Source: NCED01 sp035493955
GTDB taxonomy: Bacteria > Pseudomonadota > Alphaproteobacteria > Caulobacterales > Caulobacteraceae
Assembly (NCBI GenBank): GCA_035493955.1
Contig: DATJHI010000013.1
Location: 124,001-188,000 of the forward strand
Direction: 5' to 3'
Length of the DNA: 64,000 bases
The position numbers and the translations under genes were made by a program. The notes under the pieces were generated by a model, which searched no databases, had not been told where the DNA came from, and was given only the letters and a program-made list of their open reading frames with translations. Every line of letters starts with the position of its first letter. Within the stretch, counting starts at the first letter, position 1. Shown here piece by piece: positions 24,510 to 32,323 of the stretch.

Positions 24510-25411
24510 GCCAGCCGCCGATCCTGGGAGAGGACGGACGGCCCTGGCGGCCCTCGCCCCTGCTGCCCCGTGGCGACGGACGGGACCGTGCCCTGGTGTT
24601 CGTGGTCGCGACCCTGTGCTTCCTCGCCTGCCTTACCGTGCTCGTCGCCCTGGCCGGCGACCGGGCGGCGCAGGGGTGGCGCGGCGATCTGGCGGCCTCG
24701 GCAACCGTACAGGTACGGCCCAAGGGCGACGAAAGTCCGTCCGAAGCGGCCGCCCGCGCCGCCGAGGCCCTGGCCGCGGTCAAGGGCGTGACCGAGGCCA
24801 GGGTGCTGGACCGCGCCGTAGCCCAGCGCCTGCTCGAACCCTGGCTCGGCAAGGGCAATATCCCGGAGGACCTGCCCCTACCCCTTCTGGTGACCCTCGA
24901 CCTCGACCCCGCCGCGCCGGCCAGCCCTGCGGCCATGAACGCCGCGCTACAACAGGCCGGCGTGGACGCCGAGCTGGACGACCACAGCCGCTGGATGAAG
25001 GAGGTCGAGCGCGCCGGCTTCGTGGTCCGGGCCGCAGCCCTGGCCGCCTGCGCCCTCACCGCCCTGGCGGCTGCGGCAGTGATCGCCTTCGCCACCCGCG
25101 CCGGTCTGGCGGCGCGTCGCGATGTGGTCGAGGTGCTGCATCTGACCGGGGCCCGGGACGGCTTCGTCGCCGGCCTGTTCCAGCGCCGGTTCGCCGCCCT
25201 GGCAGCCCGCGCCGGGACCTATGGGACCCTGGCCGCCGCCGTCATGGCGGCGCTGGCCCGCGCCTTTGGAGGCGTGGAGGGATTCACCCCGGTCCTGCCC
25301 CTCGCCTGGGCCGATATTCTGGCCTGCATCCCCTGTCCGCTGCTCGCCGCCGCCGTCGCCGCCGTATCGGCCCGGCGCACGGCCCTTTCGATCCTCCGCG
25401 CCGAGCCTTAA
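24506..25411 (+). CDS. ftsX: cell division protein FtsX
   Basis: The 301-residue partner of FtsE has four membrane segments: one near residue 34 (LVFVVATLCFLACLTVLVAL), then a periplasmic loop of roughly 115 residues, and three C-terminal helices from about residue 175. The AVIAFATRAGLAARRDVVEVLHLTGARDGFVA motif is characteristic of FtsX. ATGA overlap with ftsE. It is the membrane subunit of the complex at the divisome. Confidence 0.93.
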   Translation: MSQPPILGEDGRPWRPSPLLPRGDGRDRALVFVVATLCFLACLTVLVALAGDRAAQGWRGDLAASATVQVRPKGDESPSEAAARAAEALAAVKGVTEARVLDRAVAQRLLEPWLGKGNIPEDLPLPLLVTLDLDPAAPASPAAMNAALQQAGVDAELDDHSRWMKEVERAGFVVRAAALAACALTALAAAAVIAFATRAGLAARRDVVEVLHLTGARDGFVAGLFQRRFAALAARAGTYGTLAAAVMAALARAFGGVEGFTPVLPLAWADILACIPCPLLAAAVAAVSARRTALSILRAEP

Positions 25412-25420
25412 ACAGGGTCC

Positions 25421-26041
25421 ATGAAGAGTCTGGCGATCCTGCTGCTGCTGGTGGTGCTATGGGGGGTCGGCCTCCTCGCTTTCGGCGACCGCGTGGCCAA
25501 GTCGACCCCCGCCGCCGAACCGCCCGTGGCCGACGGGATCGTGGCCTTGACCGGTGCGTCCTCCATGCGGATCGAAGCGGCCACGCGCCTCCTGGAACTC
25601 GGCAAGGGCCGGCGCCTGCTGATCTCCGGCGTCAACCGCAACGTCCGGCCGGCCGAGCTGCGCGACGTGGCCCGCGGCGCGGGGCGGGCCTATGACTGCT
25701 GCGTCGACCTCGGCTTCCTGGCCGTGAACACCCAGGGCAATGCACGGGAAACCTCGAACTGGGTCCGCGCCCACCATTTCCGGTCCCTGATCGTGGTCAC
25801 CTCGGACTATCACATCCCCCGCGCCATCCTGGAGCTGCACGCCTCCATGCCCGGCGTGACCCTCTTTCCCTACCCGGTGGCCACCGAGACCGTCGACGCC
25901 CAGGGCTGGTGGCGGCGCGGCGACGACGCCAAGCGGATGGTGGCGGAATATTCCAAGTACCTGCTGATCCTGGCCCGCGAAGCGGTGCGGGGCCTGGGCG
26001 GACACGAGGCCCCCGCCTCGGCCGCGACCAACGCCGGATGA
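25421..26041 (+). CDS. YdcF family (DUF218) membrane-anchored protein
   Basis: A 206-residue protein with an N-terminal membrane helix (LAILLLLVVLWGVGLLAF) and a DUF218/YdcF domain: DGIVALTGASSMRIEAATRLL, LISGVN, NTQGNARETSNWV and VVTSDYHIPRAIL. Related proteins (SanA, ElyC) act in envelope integrity; the enzyme activity is not established. It lies nine bases after ftsX and overlaps the next gene by ATGA, so it belongs to the ftsEX operon. Confidence 0.87.
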   Translation: MKSLAILLLLVVLWGVGLLAFGDRVAKSTPAAEPPVADGIVALTGASSMRIEAATRLLELGKGRRLLISGVNRNVRPAELRDVARGAGRAYDCCVDLGFLAVNTQGNARETSNWVRAHHFRSLIVVTSDYHIPRAILELHASMPGVTLFPYPVATETVDAQGWWRRGDDAKRMVAEYSKYLLILAREAVRGLGGHEAPASAATNAG

Positions 26042-26781
26042 ACGGGACGGACCGGCCTTCCGCCGGCCAGATCGGGCGTTCGGCGGTCTACGTCGTCTGG
26101 CTGATCGGGCTGATGCTGATCGAGGGCGTCATCTGCCTGCCCTTGCTGCTGGGGCCCCCGTCCTGGCCTCTCGGCGCCATCCGTCTATGGTCGAGACTGC
26201 AGCTGTGGGGCCTGCGCCACATCGCCGGGGTCCGCGTCGAGTTCCGCGGCCTGCAATACCGGCCGACCGGTGCGACGATCGTCGCCTCCAAGCACCAGGC
26301 CGAACTCGACGGCTTCGCCCCCTTTGCGGTCCTGCCCGATCCTTGCTTCGTGCTGAAGCGCGAGCTGATGCGCCTTCCGGTCCTGGGCTGGTACGCTCGG
26401 GCCAGCGGCATGATCCCCATCGTCAGGGGCGGCGGTTCGGCCACGGTCAAGGCGCTCAGCGCCGCGGCGACCGAGCGGCTGAAACGGCATCCCCGCCAGA
26501 TCGTCATCTTCCCCGAGGGCACCCGTAAGCTTCCCGGCGCGGCGCCGGCCTACAAAGGCGGGGTCGCCGCCCTGTATCGCGACCTCGGCCTGACCTGCGT
26601 CCCCATGGCCACCAATTCGGGCCGCTGCTGGCCCACCCGCGGACTTTTGATGCGCCCGGGCAAGGTGGTCTACGAATTCCTCGAGCCGATCCCCGCCGGC
26701 CTGAGGCGGGCCGAGTTCATGCGCCTCCTGGAAGAGCGGATCGAAACGGCGACCAACGCCCTGCTCGCCGAAACCCGCTAA
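26038..26781 (+). CDS. plsC: 1-acyl-sn-glycerol-3-phosphate acyltransferase
   Basis: The 247-residue membrane enzyme acylates lysophosphatidic acid to phosphatidic acid. It has an N-terminal hydrophobic region, the HX4D catalytic motif as SKHQAELDG (about residue 83), the IVIFPEGTR motif (about 157-165) and the VPMATNSG-type segment. It is last in the ftsE-ftsX-ydcF-plsC string. Its stop codon shares four bases with that of the convergent gene. Confidence 0.9.
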   Translation: MNGTDRPSAGQIGRSAVYVVWLIGLMLIEGVICLPLLLGPPSWPLGAIRLWSRLQLWGLRHIAGVRVEFRGLQYRPTGATIVASKHQAELDGFAPFAVLPDPCFVLKRELMRLPVLGWYARASGMIPIVRGGGSATVKALSAAATERLKRHPRQIVIFPEGTRKLPGAAPAYKGGVAALYRDLGLTCVPMATNSGRCWPTRGLLMRPGKVVYEFLEPIPAGLRRAEFMRLLEERIETATNALLAETR

Positions 26782-27356
26782 GCTTTTCCGTCCGACGAAG
26801 GCTGCCTGGTTCCTTCCAGCGCCTCCACCCGCGCCAGCAGCCGTTCCATGCCGCTGTCCCGGGCGCCCTCCTGGCGCAGGTGTTCGACGAGGTCGCGCAG
26901 ATAGGCGACGTTGGGTCCCGACAGGCCGCGCGCGCCGGCGATCAGCCGGGCCTGGGCCTCCAGGTCGAGCCGCCCGGCCCATTGCGGATGGTCCTTGTCG
27001 GACAGGAACACCATGGCCTCAACCCTTCGTCCGTCGGCCAGGCGCACCGCGGCCCTGGCCTCCACATAGGTCTCGGTCGGCTGCTCGCGTTCGCGCAGAT
27101 AGGCGTAGACCCGCTCCCAATCGGCATCGGCCACCCGATAGGCGGCGCCGCGGACCGTCCCGCCCGGGGCCAGGCCAAGCACCAGCCCCTTGCGCTCCGG
27201 CGTCCCCCGGTGGTGGACCGAATAGATGCAGAAAGCGCGATGACGCCCGTGGAGCGTTGCGGCCTGGCGTTCTACATGGTCGAACTCAGGCCGCCACATC
27301 AGCGAGCCGTACCCGAACACCCAGCGGACCGTCCCCGCCTTTTCAGCCGATTGCAT
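26778..27356 (-). CDS. gamma-glutamylcyclotransferase-like protein (ChaC family)
   Basis: A 192-residue protein starting after a short lead with WVFGYGSLMWRPEF, the cyclotransferase substrate loop. It also has CIYSVHHRGTPERKGLVLGL and a catalytic-type glutamate in REREQPTETYVEA. This matches the ChaC glutathione-specific group that releases 5-oxoproline, or the related uncharacterised cytosolic family. Its ATG shares CATG with the divergent DUF2125 gene and lacks a clear ribosome-binding site. Confidence 0.87.
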   Translation of the reverse strand: MQSAEKAGTVRWVFGYGSLMWRPEFDHVERQAATLHGRHRAFCIYSVHHRGTPERKGLVLGLAPGGTVRGAAYRVADADWERVYAYLREREQPTETYVEARAAVRLADGRRVEAMVFLSDKDHPQWAGRLDLEAQARLIAGARGLSGPNVAYLRDLVEHLRQEGARDSGMERLLARVEALEGTRQPSSDGKA

Positions 27357-28416
27357 GCCCTTCGAAACCTCCGCCCCCGACCCTATCCCCGAGCCGGAGG
27401 CCGCGCGCAAGAAGCCGCGGCGCCTTTGGCTGTTTACGCCCTACGCCATCCTGGCCCTGCTGTTCCTGGGCTGGGGGGCCTATTGGTTCGTGGCCAGGAC
27501 GAGGCTGGAGCACGGGCTGGATGCCCGCGCCGAGGCCCTGCGCAGCGCCGGCTATGTGGTGGAGTTGGGGGACCGCCGGGTCGAGGGCTTCCCCTTCCGC
27601 ATGAAGATCCGACTCGCCGACGCCCGCATCGCCGCGCCGTCCGGCTGGGCGATTTCCGCACCGGGCCTCACAGGCGAGGCTTATCTGCACGGCCTGGACC
27701 ATTGGGTGCTGGTCGCGCCGCAGGGGCTGAACATCACCCGGCCGGAGGGCGGCGGCCTGGCCGTACGCGGCGAGGCCCTGCGCGCCAGCATCGCCGGCGT
27801 CTCGAAGGCCCCATGGCGGATCGTGCTGCAGGGGACCAAACTGGTCTTCACCCCGGACGCCGGAGCGCGGCCGTTCTCCCTGGCCGCCGCCGACCGCCTG
27901 GAGTTTTACCTCAAACCCATGCCTTCCAGCGCGGACGGAGCGGCTCTGCTGATCCTGCAGGGGGGCAAGGCGGCTCCTGGAACCGTGCTGCACCGCCTAA
28001 CCGGCGACGGGGTGGTGACCGCCAGCCTCGACGCGCGCCTGACCCATCCGGAAGCCTTCCACGGCCAGGACTGGGGAGCGGCGGTACGCCGCTGGACCGC
28101 GGCCGGCGGATCGGCGACGGACGTCGAGGGCGTGATCTCGGGCGGGCCCGCCACGGCGCGGGCCAAGGGCGGAATCTTGGGGGCCGGATCGGATGGACGC
28201 CTCGTGGGCGCCATACCCCTGGAGCTGAACCGGGCCGCGCCCACCCTGTCGGCCCTGGCCGACGCCAAGGCCTTGGACGCCAGCGTGGCCAGCTCGGCCG
28301 CCGCCGTGGCCGCGGCCCGGGCCCAGGGTCAAGCCAGCACCCTAAACCTGGTGTTCCAGGCCGGAGCGACCACCCTGGGACCGGTGCGGATCGGCCCGGC
28401 CCCGAAGGTGGGCTAA
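27355..28416 (+). CDS. DUF2125 family membrane-anchored protein
   Basis: A 353-residue protein with a Pro/Glu-rich cytosolic start, one membrane helix (YAILALLFLGWGAYWFVA, about residues 30-47) and a periplasmic beta-rich body typical of DUF2125 (VVELGDRRVEGFPFRMKIRLADARI). DUF2125 resembles AsmA-like envelope proteins; its function is unknown. It starts on the same CATG as the divergent cyclotransferase gene and has no evident ribosome-binding site. Confidence 0.8.
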   Translation: MPFETSAPDPIPEPEAARKKPRRLWLFTPYAILALLFLGWGAYWFVARTRLEHGLDARAEALRSAGYVVELGDRRVEGFPFRMKIRLADARIAAPSGWAISAPGLTGEAYLHGLDHWVLVAPQGLNITRPEGGGLAVRGEALRASIAGVSKAPWRIVLQGTKLVFTPDAGARPFSLAAADRLEFYLKPMPSSADGAALLILQGGKAAPGTVLHRLTGDGVVTASLDARLTHPEAFHGQDWGAAVRRWTAAGGSATDVEGVISGGPATARAKGGILGAGSDGRLVGAIPLELNRAAPTLSALADAKALDASVASSAAAVAAARAQGQASTLNLVFQAGATTLGPVRIGPAPKVG

Positions 28417-28505
28417 GCTGGTGTAACGATTCACAAATTCGCCCCCGTCGATAGCAGGCGTTGCACGAATTTCTGAATCTCCAATCACACTAGAAACCTT
28501 TGACT

Positions 28506-28582
28506 CTAGCGTGCTTCTTTGAATTTGAAGTTCGCAACCCGCATGATCCATCCGCTGGCGAACTTCAAATTCAGCACACTAG
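28506..28582. repeat. 77-bp interrupted inverted repeat upstream of chorismate mutase operon
   Basis: Perfect 16-bp arms (28520-28535 and 28558-28573, TGAATTTGAAGTTCGC and its complement) flank a 22-bp centre. An outer pair, CTAGCGTGC at the left and GCACACTAG at the right, extends the dyad with one mismatch and a five-base bulge. A third CTAG-type copy, CACACTAG, lies at 28486-28493. The element ends seven bases before a candidate -35. It is AT-rich and unlike the surrounding DNA. It is probably a regulator-binding site or a small palindromic insertion. Confidence 0.8.
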
Positions 28583-28588
28583 ACAAAC

Positions 28589-28616
28589 TTGCGCTTGGCG
28601 AGACCCGCCTTATGGT
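28589..28616 (+). promoter_or_regulatory. candidate promoter of chorismate mutase-hisC-tyrA
   Basis: TTGCGC and TATGGT are separated by 16 bp, a fair sigma-70-type match, 30 bp before the chorismate mutase ATG. The large inverted repeat lies directly upstream of the -35, where an activator or repressor could act. Not tested; one of several ways to read this AT-rich region. Confidence 0.4.
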
Positions 28617-28645
28617 CCGCCGACTTTTTACCTGAGGGGAGTCAG

Positions 28646-29443
28646 ATGGACGCGGAGCGGGCAGTGCTGGATTCGGTGCGCGCGCGCATCGATGCGGTCG
28701 ACGCCGAGCTGCTCCGGCTCGTCGACGAACGCGCCGAGCTCGCCCATGCCGTCGGCGAGATCAAGCAAGCCCAGGGCGAGGCCAATCGCGGCCGGCTGGC
28801 CATCCGCCCCGCCCGCGAGGCGCAGCTCCTGCGCGCCCTGCTCAAGGCCGGACGCCGGTCGGCCAGCCCCGACGTGGTGGTGCGGATCTGGCGCGAACTG
28901 ATCGCCGAATCCCTGCGTATCCAGAGTCCGTTCCAGTTGTCGGTCTGGGGCGGCCGCAATCCGGCCCGGACGGCGGAGCTGGCCCGGATGCGGTTCGGCG
29001 GGCTTCCTATCCTCACCTTGGAGGATCAAGCGGAGACCGCCCTGGCGGCCGCCAAGCTGCCGGGCCGGGTGGCTGTGCTGGCGCTGGAGCCGGGATCGCG
29101 ATGGTGGGGCCGCCTGCTGGCCGAACCCCGTCTCAGCGTCTTCGCCTCCATGCCCTGCCTGACCACCTGGGGCGTCCAGGCGGCCTTTGCAGTCGGCGAG
29201 GTGGACATGGAACCCTCGGGCCTGGACGAGACCTATTGGGTCACCGACGCCGCCGAGCCGCCTGCCGTCATCGAGGCCGCGCTTTCCGCCAAGGGGGTGG
29301 CCGCCCGGCTGATCCAGGAGGCGGGCGGCTTGAAGCTGTTCGGCCTGCCGGGTTATTTCCAACGCGACGACGCGCGGTTGGTCCGCGCGCCGGGCCGGCT
29401 TTCGGGCGTGATCGGCGCCGCCCCCGCTCCCTTGGACCTGTAG
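28646..29443 (+). CDS. chorismate mutase (AroQ type) with unusual C-terminal domain
   Basis: The 265-residue protein begins with an AroQ chorismate mutase domain (VRARIDAVDAELLRLVDERAELAHAVGEIK, about residues 10-38, with later RPAREAQLLRAL). It converts chorismate to prephenate for Phe and Tyr. Residues 95-265 look like a shortened prephenate-dehydratase/ACT-like region (ending GGLKLFGLPGYFQRDD) but lack the TRF catalytic motif of dehydratases. The ATG has GAGGGGA upstream. Next comes hisC after eight bases and then tyrA. Confidence 0.82.
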   Translation: MDAERAVLDSVRARIDAVDAELLRLVDERAELAHAVGEIKQAQGEANRGRLAIRPAREAQLLRALLKAGRRSASPDVVVRIWRELIAESLRIQSPFQLSVWGGRNPARTAELARMRFGGLPILTLEDQAETALAAAKLPGRVAVLALEPGSRWWGRLLAEPRLSVFASMPCLTTWGVQAAFAVGEVDMEPSGLDETYWVTDAAEPPAVIEAALSAKGVAARLIQEAGGLKLFGLPGYFQRDDARLVRAPGRLSGVIGAAPAPLDL

Positions 29444-29451
29444 AACCCCCC

Positions 29452-30570
29452 ATGACCCGGCCCCTGTTCCCCGGCGCCTCCGCCGCCCCCCGCCCAAAGG
29501 CCGGGATCCTGGACATCGCCCCCTATATCGGCGGCAAGGCCAGCGCGGAGGGCTTCGCCGATCCGATCAAGCTGTCGTCGAACGAGAACGTACTGGGCTG
29601 CAGCCCGGCGGCGACCGAAGCCTATCTGGCCGCCGCCCCGCGGCTGAACCTCTATCCCGACGGCAAGGCCACGATCCTGCGCGAGGCGATCTCGGCGCAC
29701 TTCAAGCTGGAGCCCGATCAGTTGGTGTTCGGCTGCGGCTCGGACGAGCTCTTCATGCTGCTGGCCCAGGTCTATCTGGAGCCCGGCGACAACATCGTCC
29801 AGCCCGAGTTCGGCTTCATGTCGTATCGGATCGTCGCCCGCGCCTGCCAGGCCGAGGTCCGCTTCGCCCGCCAGCCCGACCTGCGTATCGACGTGGACGA
29901 GATCCTGGCCTTGGTCGACGATCGCACCAAGCTGGTGTTCCTGGCCAACCCGGACAATCCGACGGGGGCCTGGCTTCCCGAATCCGAGGTTCGGCGCCTG
30001 CACGAGTCCCTGCCGGCCAACGTCATCCTGGTCCTGGACAGCGCCTATTGGGAATATGCCACCGACCCCTCGATCGGCGAGCCGCTGGCCCTGGCCCGCG
30101 GGCGCGAGAACATCATCGTCACCCGCACCTTCTCGAAGATGTACGGCCTGGCCGCCCTGCGGGTCGGATGGGGCTACGCCTCGCCGGCGATCATCGACGC
30201 CCTGGAGCGGATTCGGCTGCCGTTCAACGTTTCCGTCCCGGCGCAGGAGGCCGCGGTCGCCGCCCTTGCCGACGAGGGCTTCGTCGCCCGCTCCCGGGAG
30301 CTGGTGGAGACCTGGCGGCCCTGGATGACCCAGCAGATCGGCGGCATGGGGCTGGAGGTCTATCCGACCCAGTGCAACTTCGTGCTGGTGCGTTTCCCGA
30401 ACGTCGCCGGGCGCACCGCCGCCGACGCCGAAGCCTTCCTGGCCACGCGGGGCGTCCTGGTTCGAGGCCTGACCAACTACAACATGCCCGAGTTCATCCG
30501 CGCCACGGTCGGCCTGGAGCGCCAGAACCGGGCTCTGGTCGAGGGTTTGGCCGCCTTTGTGCAGCGCTGA
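29452..30570 (+). CDS. hisC: histidinol-phosphate/aromatic aminotransferase
   Basis: A 372-residue class I/II aminotransferase. It has the HisC features IKLSSNENVLG, the NPDNPTGAW motif and the PLP lysine in TRTFSKMYGLAALRVGWG (about residues 225-242). Placement between chorismate mutase and prephenate dehydrogenase suggests that it also, or mainly, transaminates an aromatic keto acid (tyrosine/phenylalanine route), as is known for alphaproteobacterial HisC homologues. Confidence 0.92.
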   Translation: MTRPLFPGASAAPRPKAGILDIAPYIGGKASAEGFADPIKLSSNENVLGCSPAATEAYLAAAPRLNLYPDGKATILREAISAHFKLEPDQLVFGCGSDELFMLLAQVYLEPGDNIVQPEFGFMSYRIVARACQAEVRFARQPDLRIDVDEILALVDDRTKLVFLANPDNPTGAWLPESEVRRLHESLPANVILVLDSAYWEYATDPSIGEPLALARGRENIIVTRTFSKMYGLAALRVGWGYASPAIIDALERIRLPFNVSVPAQEAAVAALADEGFVARSRELVETWRPWMTQQIGGMGLEVYPTQCNFVLVRFPNVAGRTAADAEAFLATRGVLVRGLTNYNMPEFIRATVGLERQNRALVEGLAAFVQR

Positions 30571-30571
30571 G

Positions 30572-31507
30572 ATGGCGCGCGTCCTCTACTCTCGCCTGGC
30601 GGTGATCGGCTGCGGCCTGATCGGAGGCTCGGTGGTGCGCGCGGCCCGCGCCGCCGGCGTCGTCGACGAGATCGCCGTCGCCGAGATCAACCCAGCCTAT
30701 CGCGACCGGCTGGCCGAGCTCGACATCGCCGACCTCCTGACCGGCGACGCGCGCGAAGCGGTTTCCGGCGCCGATCTGGTGATGCTGGCCACGTTCCCCA
30801 GCGCGCTTGAAGACGTCGCCCGCGAGATCGGACCGCACCTGAAGCCCGGCGCCACCATCACCGATGTCGGCTCGGTCAAGGGTCCGGTGGGCGAGGCCCT
30901 GTCCGCCGCCGCCCCGCCCGGCGTGCACGTGATTCCGGGCCATCCCATCGCCGGCACCGAACTGTCGGGCCCCGACGCCGGTTTCGCCGCGCTGTTCCGC
31001 GACCGCTGGACCATCCTCTGCCCCCGCCCCTCGGCGGACCCCGGTTATGGCGAGGCGGTGTCCCGCCTGACCGCCTTCTGGGAAGCCTTGGGCGCGCGGG
31101 TGGAGGCCATGGACGAGAAGCACCACGACCAGGTTCTGGCCGTGACCAGCCACCTGCCCCACCTGATCGCCTACACCATCGTCGGCACCGCCGCGCACTT
31201 GGAGGAGGTCAGCCAGGGCGAGGTGATGAAGTACTCAGCCGGGGGCTTCCGCGACTTCACCCGCATCGCCGCCTCCGATCCGACCATGTGGCGGGACGTG
31301 TTCCTGCTGAACAAGGACGCGGTGCTGGAGATCCTGGGCCAGTTCACCGAAGACCTGCAGGGCATGTCCAAGGCGATCCGCTGGGGCGACGGCCAGGCGC
31401 TGGAGGATCTGTTCACCCGCACCCGCGAAATCCGCCGTGGGGTGATCGCCGCGGGTCAGGAAAGCGCCGAGCCCAATTTCGGTCGCGACAAAGGGCGGAC
31501 GTCCTAG
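30572..31507 (+). CDS. tyrA: prephenate/arogenate dehydrogenase
   Basis: A 311-residue NAD(P)-dependent enzyme of tyrosine synthesis. It has the nucleotide loop VIGCGLIGGSVVRA (residues 9-22), DVGSVKGPV, IPGHPIAGTELSGP and HHDQVLAVTSHLPHLIAY, all TyrA/cyclohexadienyl dehydrogenase hallmarks. No ACT domain is present. It starts one base after the hisC stop, completing a three-gene aromatic amino-acid unit. Confidence 0.94.
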   Translation: MARVLYSRLAVIGCGLIGGSVVRAARAAGVVDEIAVAEINPAYRDRLAELDIADLLTGDAREAVSGADLVMLATFPSALEDVAREIGPHLKPGATITDVGSVKGPVGEALSAAAPPGVHVIPGHPIAGTELSGPDAGFAALFRDRWTILCPRPSADPGYGEAVSRLTAFWEALGARVEAMDEKHHDQVLAVTSHLPHLIAYTIVGTAAHLEEVSQGEVMKYSAGGFRDFTRIAASDPTMWRDVFLLNKDAVLEILGQFTEDLQGMSKAIRWGDGQALEDLFTRTREIRRGVIAAGQESAEPNFGRDKGRTS

Positions 31508-31703
31508 AGGGCCGGACCCGAGGGTCAGGTGGACGGAATCGAGCCCAAACGGACGCTGGCCGCCAAGCAGAGCCGCCGTTTTGAGTTGACCGGACCCCGG
31601 ACGGCGGGCAAAAAATCTGGGCGCCTCATATTTGGCCCTCGCGCGTCCGGGTCTCCGCCCGCGGCCCGCCCATCTCGAACGGCTCGACAGGAGTTCTCAA
31701 AAC

Positions 31704-31907
31704 ATGCCCACCGGCACCGTGAAGTGGTTCAACTCCACCAAGGGCTTCGGCTTCATCCAACCCGAGGAGGGCGGCCCCGATGCGTTCGTCCATATCAGCG
31801 CCGTCGAAAAGGCCGGCCTGCGCAGCCTGAACGAAGGCCAGCGGGTTGAATACGAATTGCAGAACGAGCGCGGCAAGACCGCCGCCGTGAATCTCAAGAC
31901 CCTCTAG
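31704..31907 (+). CDS. cold-shock protein, CspA family
   Basis: A 67-residue single cold-shock domain with the RNP1 motif KGFGFI and RNP2 AFVHI; it starts MPTGTVKWFNSTKGFGFIQ. It binds single-stranded RNA and DNA as an RNA chaperone. AGGAG lies nine bases before the ATG. It has its own 196-bp upstream gap and a hairpin terminator just after, so it is probably a single-gene transcript. Confidence 0.96.
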   Translation: MPTGTVKWFNSTKGFGFIQPEEGGPDAFVHISAVEKAGLRSLNEGQRVEYELQNERGKTAAVNLKTL

Positions 31908-31931
31908 GCCTTCGACGAATCCAAGAGTTGC

Positions 31932-31966
31932 AGACAGGCGCCGGCCTTGAGGATCGGCGCCTGTCT
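31932..31966 (+). terminator. hairpin terminator after cold-shock gene
   Basis: AGACAGGCGCCG and its exact complement form a 12-bp stem around an 11-base loop, 25 bp after the csp stop. The U-tract is poor (CGATTC follows), so termination may need help, or the stem may protect the mRNA end. Confidence 0.7.
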
Positions 31967-32066
31967 CGATTCGGGCCGGCGCTCAATGGATAGGCGCCGG
32001 TCACAGCTGCGACATTTCATACCATTTGACGTTTCGCCGCGGTCGCAGCGATGCTAAATTCCCACC

Positions 32067-32312
32067 ATGTCCAGCGTCGTGCATCTGAAGTGGGGCGAAG
32101 AGCCCAAGGCGGACGACTCCTACGTGATGATCACGCGCCTGGGGCGCATCCGCGGCGAAGACTATTACGTCCACACCCGGTCGAACCGCAGCATGGGCGA
32201 GGCCCGGTCCTGGGCCGATGAGAGCTTCGCCTCCCTCGCGTCCGCTCTGCGCGAAGCCGAGACGGTGGCGAACCGCTCCGGCGCCGACATCATCTACGTC
32301 CGAATGCCCTAA
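32067..32312 (+). CDS. hypothetical protein (81 residues)
   Basis: A soluble, slightly acidic protein. Central features are MITRLGRIRGEDYYVHTRSNRS and an alpha-helical end with the DIIYVRMP strand. It has no signal peptide or known motif. No ribosome-binding site is visible, though codon use resembles that of its neighbours. It stands alone between the csp terminator and the convergent glycerate kinase gene. Confidence 0.6.
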   Translation: MSSVVHLKWGEEPKADDSYVMITRLGRIRGEDYYVHTRSNRSMGEARSWADESFASLASALREAETVANRSGADIIYVRMP

Positions 32313-32323
32313 AGGGCCGCGGC

